A DNA stretch of 64,000 nucleotides from NCBI RefSeq assembly GCF_900107855.1, contig NZ_FNRJ01000005.1:124001-188000 (forward strand), in the 5' to 3' direction. Under the pieces are notes generated by a model, which had not been told where the DNA came from, searched no databases, and saw only the letters and a list, made by a program, of their open reading frames with translations. This stretch comes from Marinobacterium iners DSM 11526 (lineage in GTDB: Bacteria > Pseudomonadota > Gammaproteobacteria > Pseudomonadales > Balneatricaceae). Every line of letters begins with the position of its first letter. Position 1 is the first letter of the stretch. Of this stretch, positions 25,061-34,537 are shown in pieces. Made by a program: the position numbers and the translations under genes.

Positions 25061-25957
25061 TTAGTAGGTCTGTCTTATTCCACCTGGAGCGACCTGATTG
25101 ATCGTTTCGTGGTACAGAATTTCGCATAGATCTTGCGCTGCCGGGCTAGCATTCGAAGCACAGAGCAGCTTAAGGGCAGTAGGTGGGAGTTCGGGCAGAT
25201 CAAATTTTTCGCCAATACACCTGATGTCTTTAGGCATGCCATGCTGGGTCCGCACTGCAAGACCGAGATTCGAACGAAGCGCGGCCCAGATGCCCGGAAG
25301 ACTTGGTGTTGTTACTGCTGCTTTCCAGCGCTTACCCGCCTGATCGAGTGCGGCTAGAGCAGATTGTCGGAAGAGGCAGGGATGGTCGAATAGCACCAAT
25401 GGTACCCGGTCATCGAGGGAATCATTCATAAAGCGCTCATGTGCCAACCATTGCATGGGAAGCTCACAAACGAGATCACCGTCACTGTTACCAGCGGAGC
25501 TTGCTGGGAAAAAGGCAATGGCACCATCCAGGCGGCCAGCCCGAACCTTTTCCGCAAGTACGTGATTTGGGCCAGCTTGAACCTCGACGTGTACTCCCGC
25601 GTGTTTGCGGGAGTATGCAGACAAGGCTGCAGGCATCACGTCCTCAAAGAAATCCTGTGGCAGGCCAAGCCTAACGGTGGCAGAAGTCGCCGTCGCGCCG
25701 AGTGCGAGTGCGGCTTCATCGTTGAGAGCGATAATTCGGCGGGCATACGCCACCAATACCTCTCCAGCTTCGGTTGGGACCAGATTTCTGCCCTTGCGGA
25801 TGAATAGCTGTGTGCCAGCCTGCTGTTCCAGTTTTTTGAGTTGCATGCTGACTGCCGACTGTGAGCGCCCCAGTTGCATGGCTGCTCTTGCAAAGCTGTG
25901 CAGGTCAGTTCCGGCCACAATCGCACGTAGTGCATCAATGTCGAAAGCAATATTCAC
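25061..25957 (-). CDS. LysR-family transcriptional regulator
   Basis: 298 residues. Winged HTH at 5-65 (ALRAIVAGTDLHSFARAAMQLGRSQSAVSMQLKKLEQQAGTQLFIRKGRNLVPTEAG), then an effector-binding domain. Members with this N-terminus often control amino-acid exporters. Divergent from the MFS and LysE-type exporter genes across a 146-bp AT-rich gap, so it probably regulates them. Separated from the Nudix gene by 186 bp with nothing recognised. Confidence 0.9.
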   Translation of the reverse strand: MNIAFDIDALRAIVAGTDLHSFARAAMQLGRSQSAVSMQLKKLEQQAGTQLFIRKGRNLVPTEAGEVLVAYARRIIALNDEAALALGATATSATVRLGLPQDFFEDVMPAALSAYSRKHAGVHVEVQAGPNHVLAEKVRAGRLDGAIAFFPASSAGNSDGDLVCELPMQWLAHERFMNDSLDDRVPLVLFDHPCLFRQSALAALDQAGKRWKAAVTTPSLPGIWAALRSNLGLAVRTQHGMPKDIRCIGEKFDLPELPPTALKLLCASNASPAAQDLCEILYHETINQVAPGGIRQTY

Positions 25958-26103
25958 TTCAAAAATCCAAAACTATTATTTAAAATATATTCGATATTAA
26001 AAAGCATATCTCGGTGCTAGCATCGGCGTCAATCAGGAGTGACAGGCAGCTGAGTTGCCAATCAATTTTCCTCAAAGACTTAAGGTGCAAGAGTGAGATA
26101 GCC

Positions 26104-27360
26104 ATGATGCTTCATAGAAAAGCCTCCAAAGGCTCGAATCCGGAGATGATGCCAATCGTATTTGCTGGTGGCTTTGTATTGGCCTTGGCCTTTGGGGTAC
26201 GTGCGATCTTTGGTGGTGTTATCGAGCCGCTGTCCGACGAGCTGTTCGGTGGCAGAATCGAGGTGTTTTCGCTTTCAATCGCTATTCAGAATCTGGTGTG
26301 GGGGCTTGCACAGCCGGGCTTCGGAATGATCGCCGACAAGTTTGGTGATCGTCGTGCATTGTGGCTGGGCTTCGGTTTCTATGTGGTGGGAATGGTGGTT
26401 TGCGCCTTGGGTACGACACCCTTGGCTCAGCATCTTGGTGCCGGTGTGCTTGTCGGTATGGGGATATCCGGGACGGCATTCGGCGTCGTCCTGGCCGTGA
26501 TTGGACGAGCCGCGCCCGAAGCCAGGCGCAGCCACTATCTTGGTATCACATCGGCCATTGGCTCCGCTGGACAAGTCATCCTGCCATTGCTGGCTTCGTG
26601 GTTGACGGAGTGGCTTGATTGGCGGCTTATGGTTGTTGTGATAACCGGAGCGCTTCTGCCTATGGCTCTGTGTATCCCTCTTCTGCGAGTGAACGAAGCA
26701 CCATTGTCCGGTCGCGCTGAGTATGCTCCGGTCACTCAAACGGTTAGAAGTGCCTTTGGCCACACGAGCTATCTGTTGCTCAATATGGGTTTTTTCGTAT
26801 GTGGGTTTCATCTCGCATTTATAACTGCTCATCTGCCCAATTACGTACAGCATTTCTGTGTCTCCTCGGCCTCTCAAGATGAATTGCGTGCTCTAGGGCT
26901 ACAGGCACTGGCGTTGGCCGGTTTCGCAAACATATTCGGTACGCTGCTCGCCTCGCGCCTCGGCATGTTTTTTCCAAAACCCTACGTGCTTGCGGCAATC
27001 TATGCCCTTAGAGCAGTGGTCATCATCATTTTTATCTCTCAGCCAGTCACCCCGACCTCGGTGATGATCTTCGCCTTGGTCATGGGTGGGCTATGGCTTT
27101 CCACCGTCCCATTGACCAGCGCGCTGGTTCTGACCATGTTTGGCCCCCGTATAATGGGTACTCTGTTTGGTTTTGTATTCCTGAGTCATCAGCTTGGGGG
27201 CTTTGCTGGGGTTTGGCTCGGCGGTGTTTTGTTTGATCGTTACGCCAGCTACGATCAGGTTTGGTATCTTTCCATCGCCCTGGGCGTGTTGTCGGCAATT
27301 GCTCACCTGCTGGTGCATGAGCGTCCGGCTCCCCGAGTAGGTTTGGCGTATGACGGATAA
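26104..27360 (+). CDS. MFS transporter
   Basis: 418 residues with twelve predicted membrane segments. The cytoplasmic loop GMIADKFGDRRAL between TM2 and TM3 carries the MFS signature. The start is ATG 26104 (a second ATG follows at 26107); sequence upstream in the same frame does not look like protein. It overlaps the LysE-family gene by 11 bases, forming a two-gene export operon under the divergent LysR. The substrate is unknown. Confidence 0.85.
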   Translation: MMLHRKASKGSNPEMMPIVFAGGFVLALAFGVRAIFGGVIEPLSDELFGGRIEVFSLSIAIQNLVWGLAQPGFGMIADKFGDRRALWLGFGFYVVGMVVCALGTTPLAQHLGAGVLVGMGISGTAFGVVLAVIGRAAPEARRSHYLGITSAIGSAGQVILPLLASWLTEWLDWRLMVVVITGALLPMALCIPLLRVNEAPLSGRAEYAPVTQTVRSAFGHTSYLLLNMGFFVCGFHLAFITAHLPNYVQHFCVSSASQDELRALGLQALALAGFANIFGTLLASRLGMFFPKPYVLAAIYALRAVVIIIFISQPVTPTSVMIFALVMGGLWLSTVPLTSALVLTMFGPRIMGTLFGFVFLSHQLGGFAGVWLGGVLFDRYASYDQVWYLSIALGVLSAIAHLLVHERPAPRVGLAYDG

Positions 27361-27958
27361 TCTCATTTTCATGTGGCTGGCGGCTTTTCCCCTGATGGGA
27401 AGTCCTGGGCCGGCGACACTGAGCCTTGCCGGTCTTGGTTCCGCTTTTGGATTCCGGACCGGTCTGCGTTATATGCTCGGCATCATTCTGGGAACAATCG
27501 TTGTGCTACTAATGGTCGCAACAGGTGTTACTACGCTGGTGCTTGCTCAGCCAACCTTGCTTTTTATACTGTCCAGTATCGCAGGCCTGTATATACTTTA
27601 TCTTGCTGTAAAAATCGCAACGGCACCTGTAGGAAAAGTTACAGCTCCAACAGAAAGTGCGCCGAATTTTCTTCCAGGATTCAGCCTCGCAGTGGCAAAT
27701 CCAAAGGCTTTTGCAGCAATTGGCGCGGTTTATTCGAGTCATAGTATTGTGGTTGATAACGTGATCGTCGACATGGTCTGCAAGCTGTTGGCACTAACCG
27801 TGGTTATACTCATTTTTAGTGTCGTCTGGCTTGCTTTTGGCGCTGCTTTTTCGAAGTACCTGAGGAACCCTGTCATCGGGCGTATGACAAACATTGTCTT
27901 TGCTGTCATGCTGGTTTTGTCGGTGGGTTCATTGTGGTTGCTACCAAAGGGGAACTAA
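27350..27958 (+). CDS. LysE/RhtB-family exporter
   Basis: 202 residues, six predicted membrane segments. PGPATLSLAGLGSAFGFRTGLRYMLGIILG near the N-terminus is the LysE/RhtB signature, and GFSLAVANPKAFAAIGAVY matches the conserved third-segment NPKA motif. This family exports amino acids or related small metabolites. It overlaps the MFS gene, so the two are coexpressed. Confidence 0.88.
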   Translation: MTDNLIFMWLAAFPLMGSPGPATLSLAGLGSAFGFRTGLRYMLGIILGTIVVLLMVATGVTTLVLAQPTLLFILSSIAGLYILYLAVKIATAPVGKVTAPTESAPNFLPGFSLAVANPKAFAAIGAVYSSHSIVVDNVIVDMVCKLLALTVVILIFSVVWLAFGAAFSKYLRNPVIGRMTNIVFAVMLVLSVGSLWLLPKGN

Positions 27959-28232
27959 TGTTGCTGCGTATACCGAGAATCTGCTAAGTAGGCTGCCCAG
28001 CTCTACAGCTGCATGAAGGTACATTTGAGGCAGGCGTTGCCAACTTGCTGTACAGCAAGCCAAATTATTTCGTTTTAAATAATTTTCTTACATTATGGTT
28101 CTGAGCATGGGGTTTGTCATGAGAAGGGGGGCATGACGCTTAACTTATTGATAACAAAATTTCTTTTCACAATCGAGAGAGAGTGACAGACACTATTCGA
28201 CAAGGTCGGTAATGCAGTTCTTTTTGCACTCT
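27959..28232. other. gap between convergent exporter and sensor-kinase genes
   Basis: 274 bp with no gene recognised. It contains a perfect 16-bp palindrome CTTGCTGTACAGCAAG at 28044-28059, which could be a weak hairpin for either flanking transcript. Confidence 0.4.
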
Positions 28233-29543
28233 CTATTCTGCAGAAGGTGGTTCAGGAAACTGTAACTCTGCTTTTACTCCGTGATTCAGCCATTCCAAAG
28301 ACAATTGCCAGCCAAGCCGATTACAGATTTTTTGCACAAGCATCAGTCCCAGCCCAAAACTGCTGTCACTGTCTTCGGCCAGGTATTCGCTCTTGTTACG
28401 AATGACGATGCTCTGGTTCGTCACTGTAAGCGTGATTGTGCCCTGTTCTGTAAACTGATAGGCGTTGCGTAGAATATTGGCCAATACGATACGCAATGGA
28501 ACCAGTGGCAGGGTTTGCACCGATCTCTCTTCTGGATAGTCCCGCTGCAGCTGTACCTCTTTGCCCTGAAGCAGATAGGCCAGTTCTTCACTGATGTCGT
28601 CCAGTAACCTTGCAGGATCAACAGACGATATGGATGGCGGGGTGTCGTTTTCCCGGCTTAACCAGAGCAGGGTTCCTGTTAGCTGCTGCATGTTTTGGCT
28701 GGCTCGGTTTATCCGTTCCATCGGACGCTCGAACATTGTTGGTATACCCACTCGTTGAAGTAATTCCAGGTTCGTCCGGATGATAGCGATTGGCGTGCGT
28801 AATTCATGACTGGCGTGACGGAGGAATTGATGCTCCCGCTCCAGAAGCCTTGCGATCCGATCAAAGGCGCTTCTTAGTTGCTCTGCAATGCTGTTGAGTT
28901 CGTGGAAGTGGAAGTTCGGCACCGACTGCTGGATATTTTCAAGAGAAAGGCTGTACGCCCAGTCTGCCAGTTTCTGAGTGTAGTGGTTGATCCGGCGATT
29001 ATAGAGCCAGATAGCCAGCAGCATGATCAGTAGATAGCTCCCGGCCAGGTAGAATTTCAGCTGCCAGGTCTGATCTAAATCCGCCTGTTCCTCTTTGGTC
29101 AGCAGGTTGCTCTGGTAGTCGGAAATAACAAACAAGCGCCGCTGATCAGGCAGCAGGTGCAGGTAGACGATCAGGTAGCGGGAGTCCTGCCAGTTTTCCT
29201 CACCATGGGGTTCCCAGAGATATTCGCTGAATTGCCCGGGCTGCAAGGTATCCGGATCGATCAGTTGGCGATAAAACTCTGGTGCGTTATCCAGATTATC
29301 CAGAAAGGAGCGGATCGATGATGAGTTCGATAGTGGTGTCTCAGGATTCTGTTGATATTTGGCCTCGAAGGACCGGGCTTCCATCAGCAGGGCGCCACCG
29401 ACCGCTTCATCCAGTCCTTTGATAAAGAACAATTCCAGCGCAAAAGCGAAGGCCAGCGCTGTTATCAGCGCCAGACCCGATACGTAGATGGCCAGCTCCC
29501 GACGCATGGTGCGGGGTTGCTGCTTACTGTTCAGGGGATTCAT
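28233..29543 (-). CDS. two-component sensor histidine kinase of the efflux locus
   Basis: 436 residues from the ATG at 29543, which overlaps the response-regulator 3' end by 20 bases. Two membrane segments (about residues 18-40 and 168-187) bracket a periplasmic sensor of about 130 residues. A HAMP-like linker, the H-box FLRHASHELRTPIAIIRTN and the ATPase domain (NILRNAYQF N-box; FGLGLMLVQKI G-box) follow. It phosphorylates the adjacent regulator. It is encoded at the end of the RND operon, so it presumably senses envelope stress or a pump substrate. Confidence 0.92.
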   Translation of the reverse strand: MNPLNSKQQPRTMRRELAIYVSGLALITALAFAFALELFFIKGLDEAVGGALLMEARSFEAKYQQNPETPLSNSSSIRSFLDNLDNAPEFYRQLIDPDTLQPGQFSEYLWEPHGEENWQDSRYLIVYLHLLPDQRRLFVISDYQSNLLTKEEQADLDQTWQLKFYLAGSYLLIMLLAIWLYNRRINHYTQKLADWAYSLSLENIQQSVPNFHFHELNSIAEQLRSAFDRIARLLEREHQFLRHASHELRTPIAIIRTNLELLQRVGIPTMFERPMERINRASQNMQQLTGTLLWLSRENDTPPSISSVDPARLLDDISEELAYLLQGKEVQLQRDYPEERSVQTLPLVPLRIVLANILRNAYQFTEQGTITLTVTNQSIVIRNKSEYLAEDSDSSFGLGLMLVQKICNRLGWQLSLEWLNHGVKAELQFPEPPSAE

Positions 29544-30216
29544 CACGGATCGCAAATCCCTGTCCTTTAATGGTGTGTATCAGGGCCTTATCGAATGGCT
29601 TATCCACTTGCTGCCTCAGGTGGTACATATGTACTTTCAGGCTGTTGCTGTCGGGTGGTTCATCCGGCCACAGGGCCTGTTCCAGTTGGCTTCGGCTCAC
29701 GACCGCCGGGCTTGCCCGCAGCAGCGTTTCCAGAAGCACCAGGCCGGAAGGTTTCAGTTTAAGCAGGGTGCCAGCACGGCTGGCGTTGCGGTTATCCAGC
29801 TCCAACGTAAGGTCGGCCAGACACAGTTTGCGCACCTGGCTGCTGCGCCTTTTGGCCAGCGCCCGAACCCGCATGATCAGCTCTTCCATTGCGAAAGGCT
29901 TCACCAGGTAGTCGTCAGTGCCGGCACGAAAACCGGCTACTTTATCGCTCAGGGTATCCCGGGCGGTGAGCATCAGTACGGGGGTGTCTGTTCCCTGTTG
30001 TCTGAGTTTTTCACACAGACGCAGGCCGTCAATCTGTGGCAGCATAAGATCCAGCAGCAGTACGTCATAACGGTTAGAGGTTACGAGTTGCAGTCCCGCC
30101 TGACCGTTGTAGGCATGATCGACACAGATCTTTTCCAGCGCCAGGTAGTCGGCCACCGACGCGGCCAGATCACGGTCATCTTCTACCAGTAATACCTGCA
30201 CAACCTGATCGCTCAT
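29524..30216 (-). CDS. OmpR/PhoB-family response regulator
   Basis: 230 residues from the ATG at 30216, which overlaps the RND stop (ATGA). Receiver domain: LLVEDDRDLA, phospho-acceptor aspartate in LLLDLMLPQIDG, LTAR and the switch lysine in DYLVKPF. C-terminal winged helix: LKPSGLVLLETLLRASPAVVSRSQLEQALWPDE...LKVHMYHLRQQVDKPF.KALIHTIKGQGFAI. It likely controls the same operon. Confidence 0.93.
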   Translation of the reverse strand: MSDQVVQVLLVEDDRDLAASVADYLALEKICVDHAYNGQAGLQLVTSNRYDVLLLDLMLPQIDGLRLCEKLRQQGTDTPVLMLTARDTLSDKVAGFRAGTDDYLVKPFAMEELIMRVRALAKRRSSQVRKLCLADLTLELDNRNASRAGTLLKLKPSGLVLLETLLRASPAVVSRSQLEQALWPDEPPDSNSLKVHMYHLRQQVDKPFDKALIHTIKGQGFAIRDESPEQ

Positions 30217-33200
30217 GACATGGTTTCCATCGTCGTTTTTGATGTGGTGCTGTGTTGGCGGCGCTTCTTCCGCCATTGACGAATATTCAGATCCTCACTG
30301 ATCATCACCAGTACGGGAATCAGGATTAGGGTAATCAGAGTGGCAAACAGTATCCCGTAACCCATTGCGACAGCTGCAGGAATCAGGAACTGGGCGTTCT
30401 CAGCGGTTTCCCATATCAGCGGTACCAGACCAGCGTAAGTCGTTATTGAGGTCAGTACGATAGCCCGCATTCTGCTGCAGCCAGCTTCCACCATGGCCAG
30501 CCTGGGTGGCTTTCCCTGAAGTCGGTTCTCATTGTAGCGGCTGATCAACAGGAGGCTATCGTTAACCACGACTCCGGACAATGCCAGGATGCCAAACAGC
30601 GACAACAGGCTCAGCGGAATATCGTGCAACCAGTGCCCCAGCAGGGCACCGATCACACCAAAGGGGATCGCACTCATAATCATCAGCGGTTGCAGGTATG
30701 ACTTCAGCGGGATCGCAAGCAACGCGTAGATCGCAATCAGTGCAACCAGAAAAGCGCCTTTCAGCGAGTTGGTAGTTTCTGCTTCTTCCTGCGCTTCGCC
30801 GCCAAACCGAATGGTCAGGCCTGGATAATCCCGTTGCAGTTGGGTCAGCAATTGAGCGTCGATACTGGCGATTATTTCCGCTGGGGCGGCAATCGCTTTA
30901 TTCACATTGGCGGTGACCACTGCCACCCGGCTTCGGTCAGTTCGCTTGATCTCATCGGCGACATACCGGGTAGATATATCCGCAACTGTGCTCAGCGCGA
31001 CCGTCCGGCCGTCCGGGGTGCGAATACGAGCCCGCTGCAGATCATCCAGTTGTTGGCGTTGATCCTGTGGATAATGCACTTTGACCTTCACCTCGTCCCG
31101 GCCACGCTGTATGCGCTGCACCTCATACCCCTGATAGGCTTGTTGGATCTGGCGTGCCAACAGGGCGGTGGTGAGTCCCATCGCCTCACCGGCCGGCCGT
31201 AGTTGGAGGTCGATCTGGGCCTGGCCGGTTTTCATGCTGTTTTCGATACCGGAAACACCGCTGTAGAGTGCCAGCGCTTCCTGTACTTTTGTGGCGGCCT
31301 GTTGCAGCGTTTGCGGTGACTCCGCAGCCAGTTCAATACTGATATCAGTAGCACCTTCCCAGGTGGTGACAAATTTCAGCTTGCGCACGGCCTCCAATGG
31401 CCCGACCTCCTGTTGCCATAAATCAGCAATCTCCTGAGTGCCGAACGGACGCTGATCGCGGGGTGACAGTCCGGCAATGACAGACGCACTGCTATCACCG
31501 GACAGTGTCATCAGATGGGGGATGGGAGGCTGAGACAGCTGGTACTCATCCTGCAGGCGCTGATTAAGGCGGGCGGCGGTCTGTTCAATCTCGACCGCCT
31601 GTTGCTGAACCAGGCCGTAGCCTGCCTGCGGGTCCAGCTCCAGTTGCACTTCGATAAAGTCGCTGGGAATGTCAGGGAAAAAAACTGCGCGTATCTGGCC
31701 GGAAGGCACCATTCCACCGACAATAATGAACAGACTGATTGCCAGCATAAGCGCGACATAGCGGAAATTCAGAGCCTGATGAACAAACGGTCGATAGATC
31801 TTGCGGGTGAAGTAAGTCAGACCGTGACTGGCCTGAGTTTGTAGCCATTGCCAGCCGCGGCTGACGGGATTGCGGGCAGGGCTGTTGTCCATTTTCAGGT
31901 GGGCCAGGTGGGCGGGCAGGATAAATTTGGATTCCACCAGCGAGAAGATCAGGCAGAAAGCGGCCGCGTAGGCAAAGAAGCTGAAGATTTTACCCAGTTC
32001 TCCTTCAACCAGAACCAGCGCCAGAAAGGCGACGATGGTGGTTAACACCCCGAACACTGTCGGCACCGTGACTCGCTGGGCTCCCCTGATCGTCGAGTTG
32101 AGGCTTGCACCGTAGCGCTGACGCTCGCTGTAGATGCTTTCGCCCACCACGACGGCATCATCGACGACGATGCCCAGGGCGATAATAAAGCCGAAGGTGG
32201 TCAGTTCATTGAGGGTCATGTTGAATAGTCGGGCATCCATCAGCAGCATCGCGCCGGCGAAAATGACCGGCAGACCAGCCCCGACCCAGAACGCAACCCG
32301 GATATTCATGAACAAAGCTAACAGCAGCATGACCAGGGCGATACCCATTACACTGTTTTTCAGCAGCAGGTTAAGGCGAGCACCAATATACAAGCTCTGA
32401 TCGTTCCAGATCGTGGTGGTAACGCCTTGCGGCAGACTGTCACTGAAACGGTCGACTTCCATCCGGACCGCTTCGCTGATGGCCATGATGTTTGAGCTGG
32501 AGTACATCTTGATGTCGAGCCAGATCGCCCGCTCACCGTTGAACCGGGACAGCGCTCCGGATGGTTCATAGCTGTCCCGGACTGTTGCGACATCGCTGAG
32601 CGTCAGGCGCTGACCGTCGCCGGTCTGACGGATCACAATCGCTTCAAAGTCGCGCAGCCGGTAACGTTGCTGATCGGCTTTGATAATGATTGAGCCTTCC
32701 CGACTGAAGAGTTCACCTCCGGCCACGGTGAGGGATGAGGCGGCGACCTTTTCGGCAATATCGCTGATGGTCAGGTTCAGTGCCTGGAGCCGGTGCTCAT
32801 CAACCTCGATGCTGATCTCCGGTGTTTCCCGACCATTGGTGTTCACTCGTTCGATTGCCGGATTGCTCAGCAACCGGGTGCGTAACTGACGGGCGGTTTC
32901 TTGCAGCACATCCTGAGGAACATCGCCGGCCAAATGTACCGATACCGCATCTTCAAGATAGGTGTCTTTGGTGATGACCGGGCGTTCGGCTTCGGCGGGC
33001 AGAGTCGCGATGCCGTCGATCCGGTTCTTGATGTCCCGGTACAGCGTATCCAGATCGTACCCGCTGCTGCGCTCGACCGTGATATTACTGCCCTCTGTGT
33101 TGGAGATACTGCTGATCTTTTTAATACCCTGAATGCCTTGCAGGGCCTCTTCTATTTTGAGGGTAATGCCTTCTTCTGCGGAATGGGAAGAGCCACTGTC

Positions 33201-33371
33201 GTAGCTGACAAAGATACTCACACTGTTCGGTGGAATCGGCGGAAACGCTTCGACCCGCAGATTAAAAGCGCTGATGCCGCCAGCCACTAGAATCAGTAGC
33301 ATCAGCAGATTGGCCGCGACCGGATTGGCGGCGAACCAGGCTACCCAGCCTTTCTGGCCCAGATCATTCAT
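30213..33371 (-). CDS. RND-family efflux pump inner-membrane subunit
   Basis: 1052 residues from the ATG at 33371; the longer upstream frame has no membrane-protein character and lies inside the adaptor gene. It has the AcrB/HAE-type layout: TM1 near the N-terminus (NPVAANLLMLLILVAGG), two periplasmic loops, and the proton-relay aspartates in FGFIIALGIVVDDAVVVGE. It forms a trimer driving proton-coupled export through the envelope. It overlaps the adaptor gene by 8 bases and the regulator gene by 4, so the operon is tightly coupled. The substrate range cannot be read. Confidence 0.93.
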   Translation of the reverse strand: MNDLGQKGWVAWFAANPVAANLLMLLILVAGGISAFNLRVEAFPPIPPNSVSIFVSYDSGSSHSAEEGITLKIEEALQGIQGIKKISSISNTEGSNITVERSSGYDLDTLYRDIKNRIDGIATLPAEAERPVITKDTYLEDAVSVHLAGDVPQDVLQETARQLRTRLLSNPAIERVNTNGRETPEISIEVDEHRLQALNLTISDIAEKVAASSLTVAGGELFSREGSIIIKADQQRYRLRDFEAIVIRQTGDGQRLTLSDVATVRDSYEPSGALSRFNGERAIWLDIKMYSSSNIMAISEAVRMEVDRFSDSLPQGVTTTIWNDQSLYIGARLNLLLKNSVMGIALVMLLLALFMNIRVAFWVGAGLPVIFAGAMLLMDARLFNMTLNELTTFGFIIALGIVVDDAVVVGESIYSERQRYGASLNSTIRGAQRVTVPTVFGVLTTIVAFLALVLVEGELGKIFSFFAYAAAFCLIFSLVESKFILPAHLAHLKMDNSPARNPVSRGWQWLQTQASHGLTYFTRKIYRPFVHQALNFRYVALMLAISLFIIVGGMVPSGQIRAVFFPDIPSDFIEVQLELDPQAGYGLVQQQAVEIEQTAARLNQRLQDEYQLSQPPIPHLMTLSGDSSASVIAGLSPRDQRPFGTQEIADLWQQEVGPLEAVRKLKFVTTWEGATDISIELAAESPQTLQQAATKVQEALALYSGVSGIENSMKTGQAQIDLQLRPAGEAMGLTTALLARQIQQAYQGYEVQRIQRGRDEVKVKVHYPQDQRQQLDDLQRARIRTPDGRTVALSTVADISTRYVADEIKRTDRSRVAVVTANVNKAIAAPAEIIASIDAQLLTQLQRDYPGLTIRFGGEAQEEAETTNSLKGAFLVALIAIYALLAIPLKSYLQPLMIMSAIPFGVIGALLGHWLHDIPLSLLSLFGILALSGVVVNDSLLLISRYNENRLQGKPPRLAMVEAGCSRMRAIVLTSITTYAGLVPLIWETAENAQFLIPAAVAMGYGILFATLITLILIPVLVMISEDLNIRQWRKKRRQHSTTSKTTMETMS

Positions 33372-34521
33372 TGGGTGTTTCCTCAGACAGGTCAGGCTGA
33401 ACCGCCATTCCCGGCATATAGCTGGCCAGTGGTTTGGCAACCAGTGCGATTTCTGCCGGCAGTGAAGTTGCCGGAATGTAGTGCAGTCCCTGAGCGCTGA
33501 ACAGCGGTGTCGCCGCATGCCTTTGCAGCCGGTTTTCGGTCACGGTCCAGATATAGCCATCAGCCGTGAGCGCGGTGGCCGGAATCGCAAACAGATGGCT
33601 GCGCAGTTGTCCTTTCAAACTCACTTCCACGAAACTGCCGCTGAGCAGGGGAGGCGATTGTTTCAGAGGGTCTGCGACGCTGACAGTCAAACTGCGCTGT
33701 CGAGTTTCAGGGTTAATTGCGGCCGATAGCTGGCTGACCTGTCCTTGCCACCGATGTGTTGGCTGGTCCGGGTCACGTAGCTGTACCGCAACCTGTTGAA
33801 GGTTTTCAGGAAGTTGTTGCCACTGCTGGCTGGACAGTGTCAGCTCCAGTTCTACACGTTGGGTTCCTCGAAGGGTTGCTACGGTCGCACCGGACTCGAT
33901 GTAACTTCCCAGGGTTGCGGAACGGTTTATGACAACCGCATCAAAGGGCGCTCTCAGCGTGGTTTCTTCCAGATCCCGTTGTGCACGCTGAAGCGTCTTT
34001 CTGGCAGCAACGACCCGCGCCTCCGCCAGCTTTAGTTGCGGTTTCCTCAGCACCAGATCGCTGGGGGCCTCCTGAATCCCTGAGCGTTGCCAGTCCCGCT
34101 CCGCTTGCTTCTGCTGACGACGTTCCTGAATCAGCGTTAACTCGGCATCGGCCAGCGTTTGGCGGGCATTGGCCACCACTTCCTCATAACTGGTGGTATC
34201 CAGCCTCAGTAGTGCTTCGCCCTGTTTCACTGGATGGCCATTATGGAACGCGTCCGAGCGCCAAGTGACCCGACCGGAAACAAGACTGCCCAGCTGAACT
34301 TCATCGGTGGCACGGGCCTCGGCATAACCTTCAATGCGGCTCTGATACGTGCCGCTCTGTAGTGAGAGCACGGTGACCCGGGGCAGTATTGCCGGTGCTT
34401 CATATTGCTCCGGTTGCGGCTGGTTGCTGATGGCAACGTTGGTATAAACCAGCGCCAACGGGATCGCACACAGTGCCAGACCGGTAAGCGTGAAAGGGAG
34501 CCAACGACGTCTTGGTTGCAT
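33364..34521 (-). CDS. RND periplasmic adaptor (membrane fusion protein)
   Basis: 385 residues of the HlyD/AcrA type. An N-terminal membrane anchor (about 8-28) is followed by a split lipoyl domain (GSLVSGRVTWR..FHNGHPVKQGEALLRLD and ETTLRAPFDAVVINRSATLGSYIESGATVATL). A coiled-coil hairpin lies between (about 115-185), then beta-barrel and membrane-proximal domains. It links the inner-membrane pump to the outer-membrane channel. It lies 16 bp after the channel gene. Confidence 0.92.
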   Translation of the reverse strand: MQPRRRWLPFTLTGLALCAIPLALVYTNVAISNQPQPEQYEAPAILPRVTVLSLQSGTYQSRIEGYAEARATDEVQLGSLVSGRVTWRSDAFHNGHPVKQGEALLRLDTTSYEEVVANARQTLADAELTLIQERRQQKQAERDWQRSGIQEAPSDLVLRKPQLKLAEARVVAARKTLQRAQRDLEETTLRAPFDAVVINRSATLGSYIESGATVATLRGTQRVELELTLSSQQWQQLPENLQQVAVQLRDPDQPTHRWQGQVSQLSAAINPETRQRSLTVSVADPLKQSPPLLSGSFVEVSLKGQLRSHLFAIPATALTADGYIWTVTENRLQRHAATPLFSAQGLHYIPATSLPAEIALVAKPLASYMPGMAVQPDLSEETPNE

Positions 34522-34537
34522 GATGTTCTCTTGTGAT

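Noticed and set aside
30213-33518. Longer RND start adding 49 residues
   Set aside because: The extension overlaps the adaptor gene and is unlike pump N-termini; the ATG at 33371 begins directly before TM1.
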